Assembly (NCBI GenBank): GCA_951812925.1 | Contig: OX638370.1 | Coordinates: forward strand, 38,877,948-38,941,947 | Direction: 5' to 3' | From: Calliopum simillimum | Taxonomy: Eukaryota; Arthropoda; Insecta; Diptera; Lauxaniidae | Length of the DNA: 64,000 bases | In this document: piece by piece, positions 11,648 through 22,359 of the stretch | How the letters are laid out: every line of letters starts with the position of its first letter | Position numbering within the stretch: the stretch's first letter is position 1 | Position numbers and translations under genes: made by a program | Notes under the pieces: generated by a model | The model's database searches: none | What the model was told of the DNA's origin: nothing | What the model saw: only the letters and a program-made list of their open reading frames with translations

Positions 11648-12415
11648 ATGTTCCGCTTTTTCGTACTCTCTGCCTTAGTGGCTTGTGCCTTTAGCCATAA
11701 TATACTGCCAAGATTTTTATCACCTACAAGTCGTATTGTTGGCGGTCACGACACCAAAATAGAAGACCATCCTTATCAAATTTCACTTAGAGGGCCAGAT
11801 GGCGAACATGGATGCGGTGGTAGTATTTTAAGCAGTAGGAAGATACTTACCGCTGCGCATTGCTGTGAAGATGAACCAAATGAGCAGCTTACTATTCAAT
11901 ATGGAATTACAAAAAGAGGATCAAATAAAAATGTGATTTCTGTTGCAAACGTGACAATACACCCCGACTACGATACCGACAGCAATATCAACGACTTTTG
12001 TGTCCTTCTATTGGATAAGGATATTCCTTTCAGCGATTCGGCAAGACCTATTAAACTTGCAAAGGAAGAACCAACTGCAGGAGCAAAAGCCGTAGTAACA
12101 GGCTGGGGTTCCCGAAGAGATGATCGGCCACTACCAAAAATCCTGCAAGAAGTTGAAGTAAATATTATTGACAGAGAAGAATGCCGTCGTTCTCATGCCG
12201 ATAGCATGGACTCGTATAAAGTTGACGACAGTATGGTGTGCGCTGGAGTTGAAGAGGGTGGTAAAGGTTCTTGTCATTGGGACTCTGGTGGCCCATTAGT
12301 TGTCGATGACCAACTTGTTGGTGTTGTTTCGTGGGGCGAACCATGTGCTAAGGCTGGATATCCAGATGTTTATGCCAATGTTGCTGCAGTACGTGATTGG
12401 ATAGAATCACAATAA
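11648..12415 (+). CDS. Secreted S1A serine protease 1, collagenase-type S1 pocket (G189/D226), G193W
   Basis: Intact intronless gene of 255 residues. Residues 1-16 are a signal peptide, followed by a short propeptide ending TSR29, cut before IVGGHD. The catalytic triad is complete: His71 in LTAAHC, Asp116 in NDFCVLL, Ser213 in DSGGPLV. Disulfide Cys pairs 56-72, 179-198 and 209-233 fit the S1A fold. The S1 pocket has Gly207 (189 in chymotrypsin numbering) and Asp240 (226), the arrangement known from crab collagenase, which cleaves broadly after basic, polar and large residues. Trp211 occupies position 193, normally the oxyanion-hole Gly. The role is inferred as digestive, secreted into the gut lumen; a function on host tissue or inhibitors is possible. 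The start is the only in-frame ATG before the signal peptide and fits the promoter. Paralogue of the genes at 15961 and 54532. Confidence 0.96.
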   Translation: MFRFFVLSALVACAFSHNILPRFLSPTSRIVGGHDTKIEDHPYQISLRGPDGEHGCGGSILSSRKILTAAHCCEDEPNEQLTIQYGITKRGSNKNVISVANVTIHPDYDTDSNINDFCVLLLDKDIPFSDSARPIKLAKEEPTAGAKAVVTGWGSRRDDRPLPKILQEVEVNIIDREECRRSHADSMDSYKVDDSMVCAGVEEGGKGSCHWDSGGPLVVDDQLVGVVSWGEPCAKAGYPDVYANVAAVRDWIESQ

Positions 12416-12458
12416 AATATTTAACTATTATGTGAAATATTTTGTAAAAGATGCTGAT

Positions 12459-12478
12459 AATAAAGCTTAAGCAATAAA
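12459..12478 (+). other. Polyadenylation signals of protease 1
   Basis: Two AATAAA hexamers (12459-12464 and 12473-12478) lie 44-63 bases after the stop codon, in a 3' UTR conserved among the paralogues (TTAACTATTATGTGAAATAT). Confidence 0.8.
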
Positions 12479-12904
12479 TTGTAAATTTTCATTAGTAGTT
12501 TTGCAGTTTAAAGATAGAACATTTTTTGTGGAGAATTAAATTTGCCATGGAAATAGTTTATTTAAAAAATTAAAAAAAACAAATTGCTTATGCTATAAAT
12601 CCTGAAGCGGAAAAAAAGACATAGAGGAATATGCGAAAAGTAGATAAATTTTCCTTTAAAGTGTTTTGTTTAAAAACTTTCTTAAGTTAAAATTGACCGA
12701 AATATGGCCATTCGAACGTGGAAATTGTGCATATGCGGTCGGAAAAATGGTTTTTCTTCAAGACCAAAGGCATCTTACGAAAAAAGTTTTTAAAACAAAA
12801 AATGCTTAGAATCGTCCAAGAAATATGTGTGAATTTTATCATAATTTTTTTGGAACTTTTTCAATTTTTAACTAGTTTTTGTGAAATTATAAAGTGTAGA
12901 GTAA

Positions 12905-13430
12905 CTTAGGGTAATAAGGTTACCTTTTCCTTTTTTGCCAATTTCTAGCAAAGTAATCGTAGTAGGCTAGCTAGGAAAAATTATTTGTATTAGTTATTCC
13001 ATTATATTCACTATTTGATAATTCGTAACCTAAAATATTAACATTTTCAAGCGTGAGGCCAGTTAAATTGAAAGTACCTAAAAACTGCTGAAAAATAAAA
13101 ATGTTGGGTAATGTGGATCACCCAGTCCATTTCCTAAATAGTACTGTTATTCGCAACTTTTGTTGACTAAAAGTCGAGTTGTATTATTTTAGATTACATT
13201 TGCTATTAAAAGACTGTATATGCTTATTAAAGAATAGTTTTAAGTAAAATAAACCAAATTCCTACTACCAAGTGAATAAGTAATAAGGAATACCAAATCA
13301 TAGGTAAAATAGTACTCCACATTACTCAAACTCGGGTGTCCCACACATATAATTAGCTTTTTATGGTGTATTAGTAATCAAAGTTAATATACGGTATATA
13401 ATATGGGGTAGTCCATATTACCCGAATGCA
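12905..13430. repeat. Repeat block with GGGTAAT(A/G)TGG motifs on both strands, possible MITE
   Basis: GGGTAATAAGG near 12911, GGGTAATGTGGATCACCC near 13111, CCACATTACTC near 13317 and GGGGTAGTCCATATTACCC near 13402 are copies of one motif, the last two inverted. The outer copies could be decayed terminal inverted repeats of a ~0.52-kb element. Similar (A/G)TGTGG words occur in the element at 18.8-19.6 kb. No coding content. Confidence 0.45.
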
Positions 13431-13874
13431 TCACTTTTTTGAAATAATCATTGATTATATAAAAGAAATGTAAAATCAGACTTGCTATGCATTTTTTCGT
13501 TGAATATGTAATAGTTCTTTAATTGCATTAAAGTTATTTGAATTTTAGAAAACAGATTTTTGAGGAAGTAATTTACTTATTCACAGAGTACTACAAATAA
13601 GTCAACTTGACCTCTCAGCATATGTTAAGAAGTTTCACACGAATAATTAGCATAATAGAAAAGCCAAAGTGCGTAGGGAATATGTTTTTCGCGTTTCAAT
13701 GTGCACAAATAACCAGAATTGCTGTACACTGTAATTAAACGCTGGCTGTAAGTAGTTTTGAACTCTCCGAGAAATATTTCTTAAGATGATCATGACTCTG
13801 CAAATAAAAATCGAAAACGACCCACAAAAGCTCATTTTGAAGGTGACTATTAGAACTTTATAATGTAATTAGGA

Positions 13875-15528
13875 TATTATGGTTAGAGGCAAGTTTGACT
13901 CTACCGTAAATGAACGAATGCAACTAGCTCTCAACTTAGCTCTAGGCTGGTGTCGAGGGAAAGGACTCGAAATTAACCCTAGTAAAACCACACTAGTGCC
14001 CTTTACCCGGAAGAGGAAGCTAAACCTGAAAGTTTTGAATCTGGGGGAAACGGTACGAACGGTTTACGAGGTGATAAAATATCTAGGAGTAATCCTAGAT
14101 AAAAATCTAACCTAGAATAGTCTTCTATCATACATTATATATAAAGACTTACGAATAACATTTGCTTGTCAAAGGCTATATGGTAAAACATAGGGACTAC
14201 TGCCAAAAATTATGGCATGGTCCTATTAAACTATCACCGTACCAATGATCACTTAATCTGCATTAGCATGGTGGCCAAAGGTAGACCAAGTAGGGGCTCA
14301 GAATGAACTAAACAGGATCTTCAGAATAGCCTGCTTGGGTATTACAGGGACACTAAGGACGTGCCTGACAGCAGCTCTAGGCATGCTTACGTGTCTCACC
14401 CCTCTTCACCTTATGGTTAAGAAGGAAGCAGCTTGTGCGGCCCTCAGACTACCTCATTTGCAACAACTTAAAGAAGGCAATCTAACAGGACATGTCAAGA
14501 TCCAGGATGTATTCTGGGACACACCATGTCTTTCGGTCTCCGACAAGTAAAGTAAAAAGTTTGTTTTCTCTAAAAAATTCAAAGTGGTAATTAATGACTG
14601 CGCTGAATGGAAGCGGAAGGACATAAATGTAAAACAGGGCTCACAGTTATGGTTCACTGACGGGTCCAAAATGGAAGATGGCAGCGCGGGAGCTGGAGTT
14701 GTGGGACCAAGATTCCAGAAAATAGTTGCAATGGGAAAAACAGCTTCCATTTTTCAGGCGGACGTCCACACTTTAGAGTTGTGCGCTAGAGAATGTCTAA
14801 AAAGGGGCACTTCCGGCGCCGACATTTACATTTATTCGGACAGCCAAGCAACTCTAAAATAACTAATGGCTTTTTCAATGCACTCCAAGATTATCTGGGA
14901 GTGTTTTGAACTTCTTCAAGCCCTATCCAGGAGGAATGAAGTTACTCTAGTTTGGATACCAGGGCACGAGGGGCATGAAGGCAACGAAAGAGCAGACTGC
15001 TTGTCCAAGAGGGGCGCACTCAATACTTTCGTAGGCCCAGAACCCTTCTGCGGAGTAAACAATAGTTTTAAAAATAACTTAATACGGGAATGGGAAAAGA
15101 AAAGCCTCTCCGATCACTGGAGAGCCAAAGAAAGTATGCGACAGGCGAAGAGGCTGGTCGATCCAAAACATATTAAGGCCGAAGCTGTTTTAAATCTCAG
15201 TAGAAAAGATATAAAAACGTACAGTGAAATAATGACAGGTCACTGTAAACTCAATTATCACCTAAAAAACATGGGTTTGGTAGACGATGATTCCTGTAGA
15301 CTCTGCTAAGAGGACTCGGAAACAGCGGAACATGCACTATGTACTTGCCTCGCCATGGTAAAATGCAGAGTAAGATACCTAGGTGCCGAGATTTTAAATC
15401 CAAATGACATAGCTTAAATTAATCCCATGGCAGTGACACGATTTATAGTTAGTCTAGAACTGCTCTGATAGAGAAAGAGGCTGCACAAAAGCTATTTTAG
15501 GTCGCAGTGCAATCCAAAGCGTTTGAAT
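13875..15528 (+). mobile_element. 5'-truncated non-LTR retrotransposon with RNase H domain
   Basis: Reading frames in order: 13879-14115 gives the RT region just after the catalytic Asp box (LVRGKF-like start, WCRGKGLEINPSKT, KYLGVILDK). Then comes 14290-14550 (RIACLGITGTLRT...PPLHL-like), RNase H at 14584-14862 and 14866-15309, and a C-terminal zinc-binding tail (HCKLNYHLKNMGL, CRLC, EHALC). RNase H acidic residues are visible: FTDGSK, a Glu in HTLELC, YSDSQ, NERADC. RNase H after the RT is typical of the I/R1/LOA group of clades. Stop codons (for example 14863 and 15307) and frame breaks show it is dead. The 3' end has a short TAA-type repeat (AATAATAATA), as in I-type elements. It is truncated just after the RT active site and inserted into the upstream region of protease 2. 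Confidence 0.88.
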
Positions 15529-15852
15529 AATAATAGAAAAACATATCAGAAACATTTTTACTTGCTCAGAGCTTGTTTCGACAAATTCTAGTGTCTGTAC
15601 GAAATTTGGTTGCATTATCTCAAATAATACATCAACACCACGTCCTCTTTTCCCACTTGGCCAAGTTTTTGCTCTAAACTTCTCTCGACTATTTCTATCA
15701 TGTGTACAAAATTTCATTGCATTATCCAAAAAAAAATATCTATAAACTTTAATTTTTACTATTTTGCACTTAAATGATTTATGTGTTTAAAGTTAATTTA
15801 AAATAATTAATAGTGGTATGTGCTTGCCAATCTAAAGTGTACACGTCATTCA

Positions 15853-15931
15853 TTCGAGTCTCGAAGACTATTTTTGCAAACTTAAGAATTCAAAAATTTA
15901 TTATAAAAACACAGTGACTTCTATGATCAGT
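15853..15931 (+). promoter_or_regulatory. Promoter of protease 2: palindrome, TATA box, initiator
   Basis: The TTCGAG-T-CTCGAA palindrome is at 15853-15865, TATAAAAA at 15902-15909 and TCAGT at 15927-15931. Spacing is as at protease 1. A TACACGTCATT word upstream (near 15840) contains ACGTCA, a CRE-like core. The retrotransposon ends about 320 bases upstream, so the proximal promoter is undamaged. Confidence 0.85.
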
Positions 15932-15960
15932 ACACTTTTATCAGAAACACTTTTTACAAA

Positions 15961-16722
15961 ATGTTTCGCTTCTTCGTACTCTCTGCCTTAGTGGCTTGTG
16001 CCTTTGGCCATAATATAATGCCAAGTTTTTTATCACCTCCAGGTCGTATTGTTGGCGGTCACGACACCAAAATAGAAGACCATCCTCATCAAGTTTCACT
16101 TAGAGGGCCAGATGGCGAACATGGATGCGGTGGTAGTATTTTAAGCAGTAGGAAGATACTTACCGCTGCGCATTGCTTTGAAACTCAGCCAAATGCGCAG
16201 CTAACTATTCAATATGGAATTACGAAAAGAGGAACCGAGGAAAATGTGATTTCTGTTGCAAAAGTGACAAGACACCCCGACTACAATACCACCAGCAATA
16301 CCAACGACTTTTGTGTCCTTCTACTGGATAAGGATATTCCTTTCAGCGGTTTGGCAAAACCTATTAAACTTGCAAAGGAAGAACCAACTGCAGGAGCAAA
16401 AGCAGTAGTAACTGGCTGGGGTGACCGAAGAGATGATCGGCCACTACCAAAAATCCTGCAAGAACTTGAAGGCAATATTATTGATAGGGAAGAATGCCGT
16501 CGTTCTCATGCCAATAGCAAGTATAAGGTTGACAACAGTATGGTGTGCGCTGGGGTTAGAGGAGGTGGTAAAGGTGCTTGTAATTGGGACTCTGGTGGCC
16601 CATTAGTTGTCGATGACCAACTTGTTGGTGTTGTTTCGTGGGGCGAACCGTGTGCTAAGGCTGGATATCCAGATGTTTATGCCAATGTTGCTGCAGTACG
16701 TGATTGGATAGAATCACAATAA
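15961..16722 (+). CDS. Secreted S1A serine protease 2, collagenase-type S1 pocket (G189/D226), G193W
   Basis: Intact intronless gene of 253 residues, about 90 percent identical to protease 1 by eye. It has a signal peptide (1-16), activation at PPGR29-IVGG, and the triad His71 (LTAAHC), Asp116 (NDFCVLL) and Ser211 (DSGGPLV). The S1 pocket again has Gly205 (189) and Asp238 (226). Position 193 is Trp209, position 192 is Asn and 190 is Ala instead of Ser. Two residues are missing in the loop after RRSHA relative to protease 1. Several differences change loop residues (CCEDEPNEQ against CFETQPNAQ; RHPDYNTTSN against IHPDYDTDSN), so substrate preference may differ. The extra Cys after AAHC in proteases 1 and 3 is Phe here. 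Expected role: secreted gut protease. Direct duplicate of the gene at 11648. Confidence 0.96.
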   Translation: MFRFFVLSALVACAFGHNIMPSFLSPPGRIVGGHDTKIEDHPHQVSLRGPDGEHGCGGSILSSRKILTAAHCFETQPNAQLTIQYGITKRGTEENVISVAKVTRHPDYNTTSNTNDFCVLLLDKDIPFSGLAKPIKLAKEEPTAGAKAVVTGWGDRRDDRPLPKILQELEGNIIDREECRRSHANSKYKVDNSMVCAGVRGGGKGACNWDSGGPLVVDDQLVGVVSWGEPCAKAGYPDVYANVAAVRDWIESQ

Positions 16723-16779
16723 TATATTTAACTATTATATGAAATATTTTGTAAAACATGCTGATAATGAAGCTTAAGC

Positions 16780-16785
16780 AATAAA
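16780..16785 (+). other. Polyadenylation signal of protease 2
   Basis: An AATAAA hexamer 58 bases after the stop. The upstream signal present in protease 1 is mutated here to AATGAA. Confidence 0.75.
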
Positions 16786-16906
16786 TTGGAAATTTTCATT
16801 AGAAGTTACTGGCAGTCAGTACGTTTTGTAATATTTTTTTCATAGTTTAATGTTTTTTTCAATTTATCTAATAGTAGAGTTCCCAGGGAGTTAAAAACCC
16901 TGTATA

Positions 16907-17695
16907 CGCACGGAGAGAATTTTGAGCTAAAAACAATCCCAAACCAATCAATTTTGGGTGTGATTTTCAGCTTGTCCATAATTTTCTTGATATCAAGTAA
17001 TAATGTGCTTGTTTATCAAAAAAATGAATATGCCCATTTGAGCACAATTCAATTCAATTTGGGATTGTTCGTCAAAAATTTATTAAACGCATCTGTGCTT
17101 AATTTCAGCCATTTTGTACTTGTTTATAAAAAAAAAAATATTCCCATTTTTTCTTAATAATTTCTTATATATCAAAATATGAATATGACCATTTTTGCCA
17201 AATGCAAGAAATATCATTTCATTTTCCAAAATCAATGTACCAAAATGTCCAAAGACACCTCAGTACATCGTAACATCCCATTATGGGATGCCAGGAGTAT
17301 TTACTCTATTATAAATACCCAATTCGACTGTCGAGCAGGAATTATTTAAGCAGTAGATGACATAGTCATATTGAGAATCATAAACACACAGAATAATCAC
17401 AAATGAAAATTTATTTTTTGTTAAACAATCACAAAAGGGCTTGAATTAAGCAAAAAATGCGCTTATTTTATTTATTTTTTTTTTTTTTTTTTTTGATAAA
17501 CAAGTAAAAAATGGCATGCATTGAGTACAATTGTTCTTAATTAACAAAATTTATATTATGCCCAAATTTGAGCTTGAATTGCGAACAAGTTGGGCGTATT
17601 TTGGGATGATTTTATGCTATATTGGGCTTAATTCTGAATATTTAATTTAAGAACGATTTGAGCAAGATTTTAGAACATTTTTTTCTCTCCGTGCG
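16907..17695. mobile_element. 789-bp TA-flanked TIR element
   Basis: The left end CGCACGGAGAGAA pairs with the right end TTCTCTCCGTGCG, and TA directly flanks both sides (16905-16906 and 17696-17697). The inside has related words in both orientations, such as GCCCATTTGAGC and CAAATTTGAGCTTG, and a CATCCCATTATGGGATG hairpin near 17274. No transposase frame. It is probably a non-autonomous Tc1/mariner-like element 185 bases downstream of protease 2. Confidence 0.75.
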
Positions 17696-17697
17696 TA

Positions 17698-18792
17698 GGA
17701 CTTCTAAAAGACCGCATGAAATTTAATTATTAAAAGTGGAATGCTTAGCTTAAAATATAAATAAAAAAGTTTACCTATTAAAACCCTGCAAAAAATGAGT
17801 ACCGGTTGTATTTGAATTTTTTCACTTTTTTTTTAATTTTTCTAAACTTGTATCTGGTATCTGGTACATTTCCCGTACTTTCTAGGTATGCGTAAATATT
17901 TTTGTTTATAGATTTTTTAACGTCTGAATATTTTTTTTTGTATGGAAGTTTTGTTTTATGTGCCATTCAAAAATCAAATTTCAACATTTTATATGGCGCT
18001 CAATAAATAAAAAAATATAAATTGTATCTCTAATCGTCTAATGCTGGGGAAAAAGGAGCTAAAATTGGGCAATTGTCAGCATGCTATCGATGCGGCTCGT
18101 TCAGTTCTAATAGAATTTGTCGGTAACATACACCAGTTAGAAATTTATGAACTGCACTATTGGAAAACGACGGCAAAAGTTTAGGAGTCGGTCGCTTTTT
18201 GGTACAGAATTGCAACTAATATCCACAGATATTTCTATAAGTTTGCTGTCATACCGCCTTATTGCTTAAAGGAGCTGGGACTAATGAGCAAAAGTAGCGT
18301 TTTCTTAAGAAGTTCGCTAATGGTGAGTGTTGTACACAAAAAGTGGTCTTCTAGTTCGTATGTATGGATATAGGAGTGCTCATATATGCAAAGTTGTATT
18401 TTTTTTTTTTGGTTATTCTATACAAAAGACATGCCTCTATTTTACGAAAACGAATGGGAAGTAAAAATTTTACGACTTTGCACATTTGATGCATCACATG
18501 TGCATTCTACAAACATTGTACCTAAAAACTAAATTTACTTCAAACTGTTAATTACTTCCTATAACCATTTACAGGTACAATGGTAGCCACAGAAACCATA
18601 TACATATATGAACAAGAACCATCTGAAAGTAAATATTTAGTCTCTCGTGTGTTCCGGCTCTTAATGTCGATAGCCGTTGATAAGTATAAGATGGAGAAAA
18701 GTATTTTGTAATCGTTGGTCCTCAATTGTGAGCAAGCACTAAGGAAGATCATTGGATTGGCTTATAACTTTATTGATACTAGTTTTTACTAT
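17698..18792. other. No gene recognised
   Basis: AT-rich sequence without recognisable coding, RNA or repeat content apart from A/T runs. Confidence 0.5.
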
Positions 18793-18793
18793 A

Positions 18794-19645
18794 GGGGAAC
18801 TGATGCTATTGTGGTATAGTTTTTCAATGTGGTATGGTCGCATATCTCCGAATTGGGAAAGAACCTGCGAACGTCACTGCTTTTATCCTATCCGAAAACA
18901 TGAAAAACCAGGAATGTGTTGCTGTCATGCACCAAACAAAATTTTTCAGAAGTCATTTGAACAAAACTTAAGTCGCGTGTGGTTGATTTTTTTTCCGGAT
19001 TTTTTTCAAAAAAATTTTATGAAGAAAAAGTTGCTTTTTGGTGAAGTTTTATTTATATTCAATAAAGCTAAGTGCAAAGTATTGCGAAACATGTGTTTAA
19101 CTGTGTAAATTCACAAAGTTTCCCATTTTATTTTAGAATTTTGTAATTCCTAAAAATTGGCCATTGTGGTACAGTCAGGGTTTGCTAATGTGGTATATGA
19201 ATATTTCTTGTTATTCTTAACATTATTTGATTGCTGTTTATTTTTTTATAAAAACTATGAGTTTGAGAACCAATGTAAATGTTATTATGAACTTATTTCA
19301 TACCTTTCAAACTTTATATTTGGTTGTATGGTTAAGTATACCATATTACCCTACTTATATATACCACATTACCAGTCCACTTTACAAGTACTGATCAGTA
19401 TATATACCACATTGTGCCACCATATATACCACTTTACCTCCCAACTTTTTGAAAACAGCTTTTTTGACTTTTTTCAGATTTTGCTCAATAACTTTTTTTA
19501 ATGAAATTGCACACATTTTATTAAAACATATTCTATAGCCAATACTTCAATGATTAGCATAAAAAAATTTGGCTGAAATTGATTTAACGTTTCCCTTTAA
19601 AATTCCACCTAAACATTAGCTATACCACAATAGCATCAGTTCCCC
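18794..19645. mobile_element. 852-bp TA-flanked TIR element with subterminal GTGGTA repeats
   Basis: The ends are near-perfect inverted repeats of about 26 bases: GGGGAACTGATGCTATTGTG at the left, its complement CACAATAGCATCAGTTCCCC at the right. Both are flanked by TA (18792-18793 and 19646-19647). Inside, the word ATTGTGGTATA or its complement TATACCACATT occurs at least eight times, clustered towards both ends and inverted between them, as expected for subterminal transposase-binding repeats. The frames inside have no recognisable transposase motif, so it is probably non-autonomous. Confidence 0.83.
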
Positions 19646-19789
19646 TATTGTAATTTTCATTTAATATATTGTATTCAAACTTGTAATTATTAAACCTTTC
19701 TAACGCCAAACATAATTATCCCTATTGGGAAATAAAATTTCGCACGGAATTAATCACGTTTTCGTTTTTTTTTCGCGATTTTAATTAGC

Positions 19790-19990
19790 ATACCTACAAG
19801 ATACAGTACCAGTACTCGTCCTTAGAAACCTACCGGGATTGTTATACGTACGTTTAACGAGTATAATACCTGTATGCATATTAAGAACGTACCTGTACTA
19901 TTTCAGACACGTACAACCGATACAGTACCGGTATGCGTATCTAAGTATTTATGCAGGGACGGGTAACTGATACAATACAAGTACTGGTAC
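19790..19990. repeat. Degenerate GTACC(A/G/T)GTAC repeat block
   Basis: CAGTACCAGTACTCGT, ACGTACCTGTACT, CAGTACCGGTATGCG and CAAGTACTGGTAC recur within about 200 bases with spacing near 60-70. It is a decayed tandem repeat built on a palindromic core. No coding content. Confidence 0.5.
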
Positions 19991-20688
19991 TACAAAACCA
20001 ATGCCTGTATTTTTCCCGACAGCAATGTAAACGTTATTGAAAGAGTACGGCAATTTCTATGTGATTTTCAAAAACAATCAAAAAAAAATACGTGTTTGTG
20101 TCCCCGATACATACGCCGTTTGTATCTAGTACACTGTTTGCAGGGTAAAGTTGTGATCTTTTTTGTAGTGCGGTCATTTGGTAGATTTACCTGGAAAGTT
20201 TTTCGAAGTTTTTTAAACTGATTTTTTCTTTTAAATTGTGGTAATACATGAACGGAGCGTTGCAGCAATAAAACAAAAATACCAGCTTTTAGGGAATTGT
20301 TTGTTCTACAAACAACATTTTTTTGATTTTTTTTTTTTGTACGACTTAAAGTTTGGGAGATATCTTTTGACAAACTTAAAATTTAGAAAAAAACTGTTTT
20401 TGCAAAATATTCCGAAACGATATGCCGCAGAAAAAATTTTTTTCTTGGATTTTGCAGAACATGTTATTCTCTATGAATATCTTTACCAACACTTTTTCCG
20501 TCTGACTTACCCTTCATGAGATATCGCGATTTGAAAATGAACATAGTTTTATGAAAAGTTAAACACAGTAGGCTTCTTCTTCACCGTAGTCGGTGTTGGA
20601 AACAACTTCAATTACGAAGAAATTTGCTAGAATTTTTCTCTAGAAGTACCCGTTAATAAAATAGTAATTTTAAATGTGTTTTACTATT

Positions 20689-22162
20689 AGTGGAGTGCCT
20701 GAGACTTTTAACATAGAATTTTTATTAGAGTGAATGAATTTATATAGTTGAGGTGGGATTTTGTTTTTTATACCATAAAAAGAAAAGTTTACCAAAAATT
20801 TGTTTGTGCAATTGATTTTTTCTTTATTTAAGCAATAACTATAAAAAGTTAATACAACATTAAATCCAAAATAGATGTAACATTTTGCAAACTATTTTTT
20901 CTAAACTAGTTTAGAGTCGCTGAACTCGAAAAACCCACTTATTTTTTATTTCTTTGGACCGTTCCCGAGTCATTCGGACATTTATATTTTCGAGGGTATA
21001 GCTTTATATACATCAATATATTTGTAGAACGCCAAGTCCTATCGATTTTATTTTACAACGCTTACAAAGAGTGAGTAATGGCTCTTTTAACGAGTATAGC
21101 AATGATTATGCTCCGACCAAAATTAACTGAGTTCTAACAGGAAAAACTCAGATTTTAAAAAATTTTTAAAAATTTTTCATATCAATATCAAATGAAAAAC
21201 TTAGTTTTTCGCATTTATTTATTTGAAAAAAAAAAAATTTTTTTTTAAATTTTATTCAATGGCAAATTTAATTCCAAACATTTTAAGCCTAATTTGAGCA
21301 AAATCGAATGCGATTTCTTGAAGATATTAAGGATTTAGTGCAATAAGAATGATGAGAAGTTGTCCAGAGCATTTTCAAAATGTTGAGCCTAAGACAACAG
21401 ATCCAATTTTTCAGCTTCCACATCGGCCATTCTACACTCATTGAACATTTGAAAGAAGCTCTCATCATTTTTTGTAGAAGAACATTTCGGACCGGGTTGC
21501 AATTGCATCAAAAATATAAATTTTTGAAAGAAAACGATATGCCTTCATTGCACTAAAACCTTAATATCTTCACTAGATCTCATTCGATTTTGCTCAAAGT
21601 TAGCTTAAAATGCTTGGAATTAAATGTGACATTGAATAAAATTGTTAAAAAATTTTTTTTTTAAATAAATATATGCTAAGTTTTTCATTTGACGTTGGTA
21701 TGAAAAATTTAAAAATTTTTTTAAAATATCTAAGTTTTTCGTGCTATAACTCAGTTAATTTTATTCGGAGCATAATTATTGGTATACCCGTCATTCTTTG
21801 TAATCGTGGTAAAATAAAATCGATTGCATTTGGCGTTATACAAATATATTGATGTATATGATGCTATAATCTCGAAAATTAAAATGGCCGAATAACTCGG
21901 AAACGGTTAGAAGGAAAAAAAAAATTGCGTTTTTCGTGTTCAGCGACTTCAAAACTAGTTTAGAAAAAATGGTTTGCAAAATGTTACAACTATTTTTAAT
22001 GTAGTGTTGTACTAACTTTTTATAGTTAATACACAAATCAAAAGCACAAACAAATTTTGGGTAAACTTTTTTTTTATGGCATTTAAAACAAAATCCCATC
22101 CCAACCATATAAATTCATTCGGTCTTGTAGAAATCCTAGGTTAAAAGCCCTAGGCACTCCAC
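20689..22162. mobile_element. 1.47-kb foldback: inverted-repeat arms over 600 bp
   Basis: The left arm (about 20689-21345) is the diverged reverse complement of the right arm (about 21547-22162), with a ~200-base unpaired centre. Matches seen along the arms include AGTGGAGTGCC at the tips, CAAACTATTTTTTCTAAACTAGTTT, ATATACATCAATATATTTGTA, TTGAGCAAAATCGAATG and GAAGATATTAAGG. An ATT lies on each side of the tips, a possible 3-bp target duplication. There is no coding capacity. It could be a foldback transposon or, if transcribed, a hairpin RNA source. Confidence 0.85.
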
Positions 22163-22359
22163 TATTACAATTAAAAATTTGTTAGACCTATTCACCACTG
22201 ATCTAAATGATGAAGGCGTATAAATTTTGTATATTGAGCAAATGTCTGTTCAAACTTAAATATTTTTACAAGAATTATTAAGTAAAAATGATTATAAATT
22301 TTTCTGGCTGAAAGCATAATTTACTCTACATACCTATAGAAAAATGTAGGCAATTTATA

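Larger units (their letters stand above)
11095..12510 (+). repeat. Protease duplication unit A
   Basis: About 1.4 kb made of 550 bp upstream sequence, the protease gene and its 3' UTR. It matches unit B (13740-13874 plus 15529-16805) closely in the coding region, promoter and 3' UTR, and more weakly in the distal upstream part (for example TTTCTTATGATGATCATAACTCTGC against TTTCTTAAGATGATCATGACTCTGC). This is a direct tandem duplication; the copies are now separated by about 1.2 kb of unrelated sequence. Confidence 0.85.
13740..16805 (+). repeat. Protease duplication unit B, split by a retrotransposon
   Basis: The second copy of the protease unit. Its distal upstream part (13740-13874) and proximal part (from about 15529) are contiguous in unit A but separated here by a 1.65-kb retrotransposon fragment. 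The proximal part, with AACATTTTTACTTGC and TACGAAATTTGGTTGCATT, matches unit A positions 11236-11310. Confidence 0.85.

Noticed and set aside
16281..16475. Minus-strand frame opposite protease 2
   Set aside because: Antisense shadow of the protease coding sequence.
18752..19108. 118-residue frame with a hydrophobic start and several Cys
   Set aside because: It runs across the left end of a TIR element and matches no family I know; likely chance.
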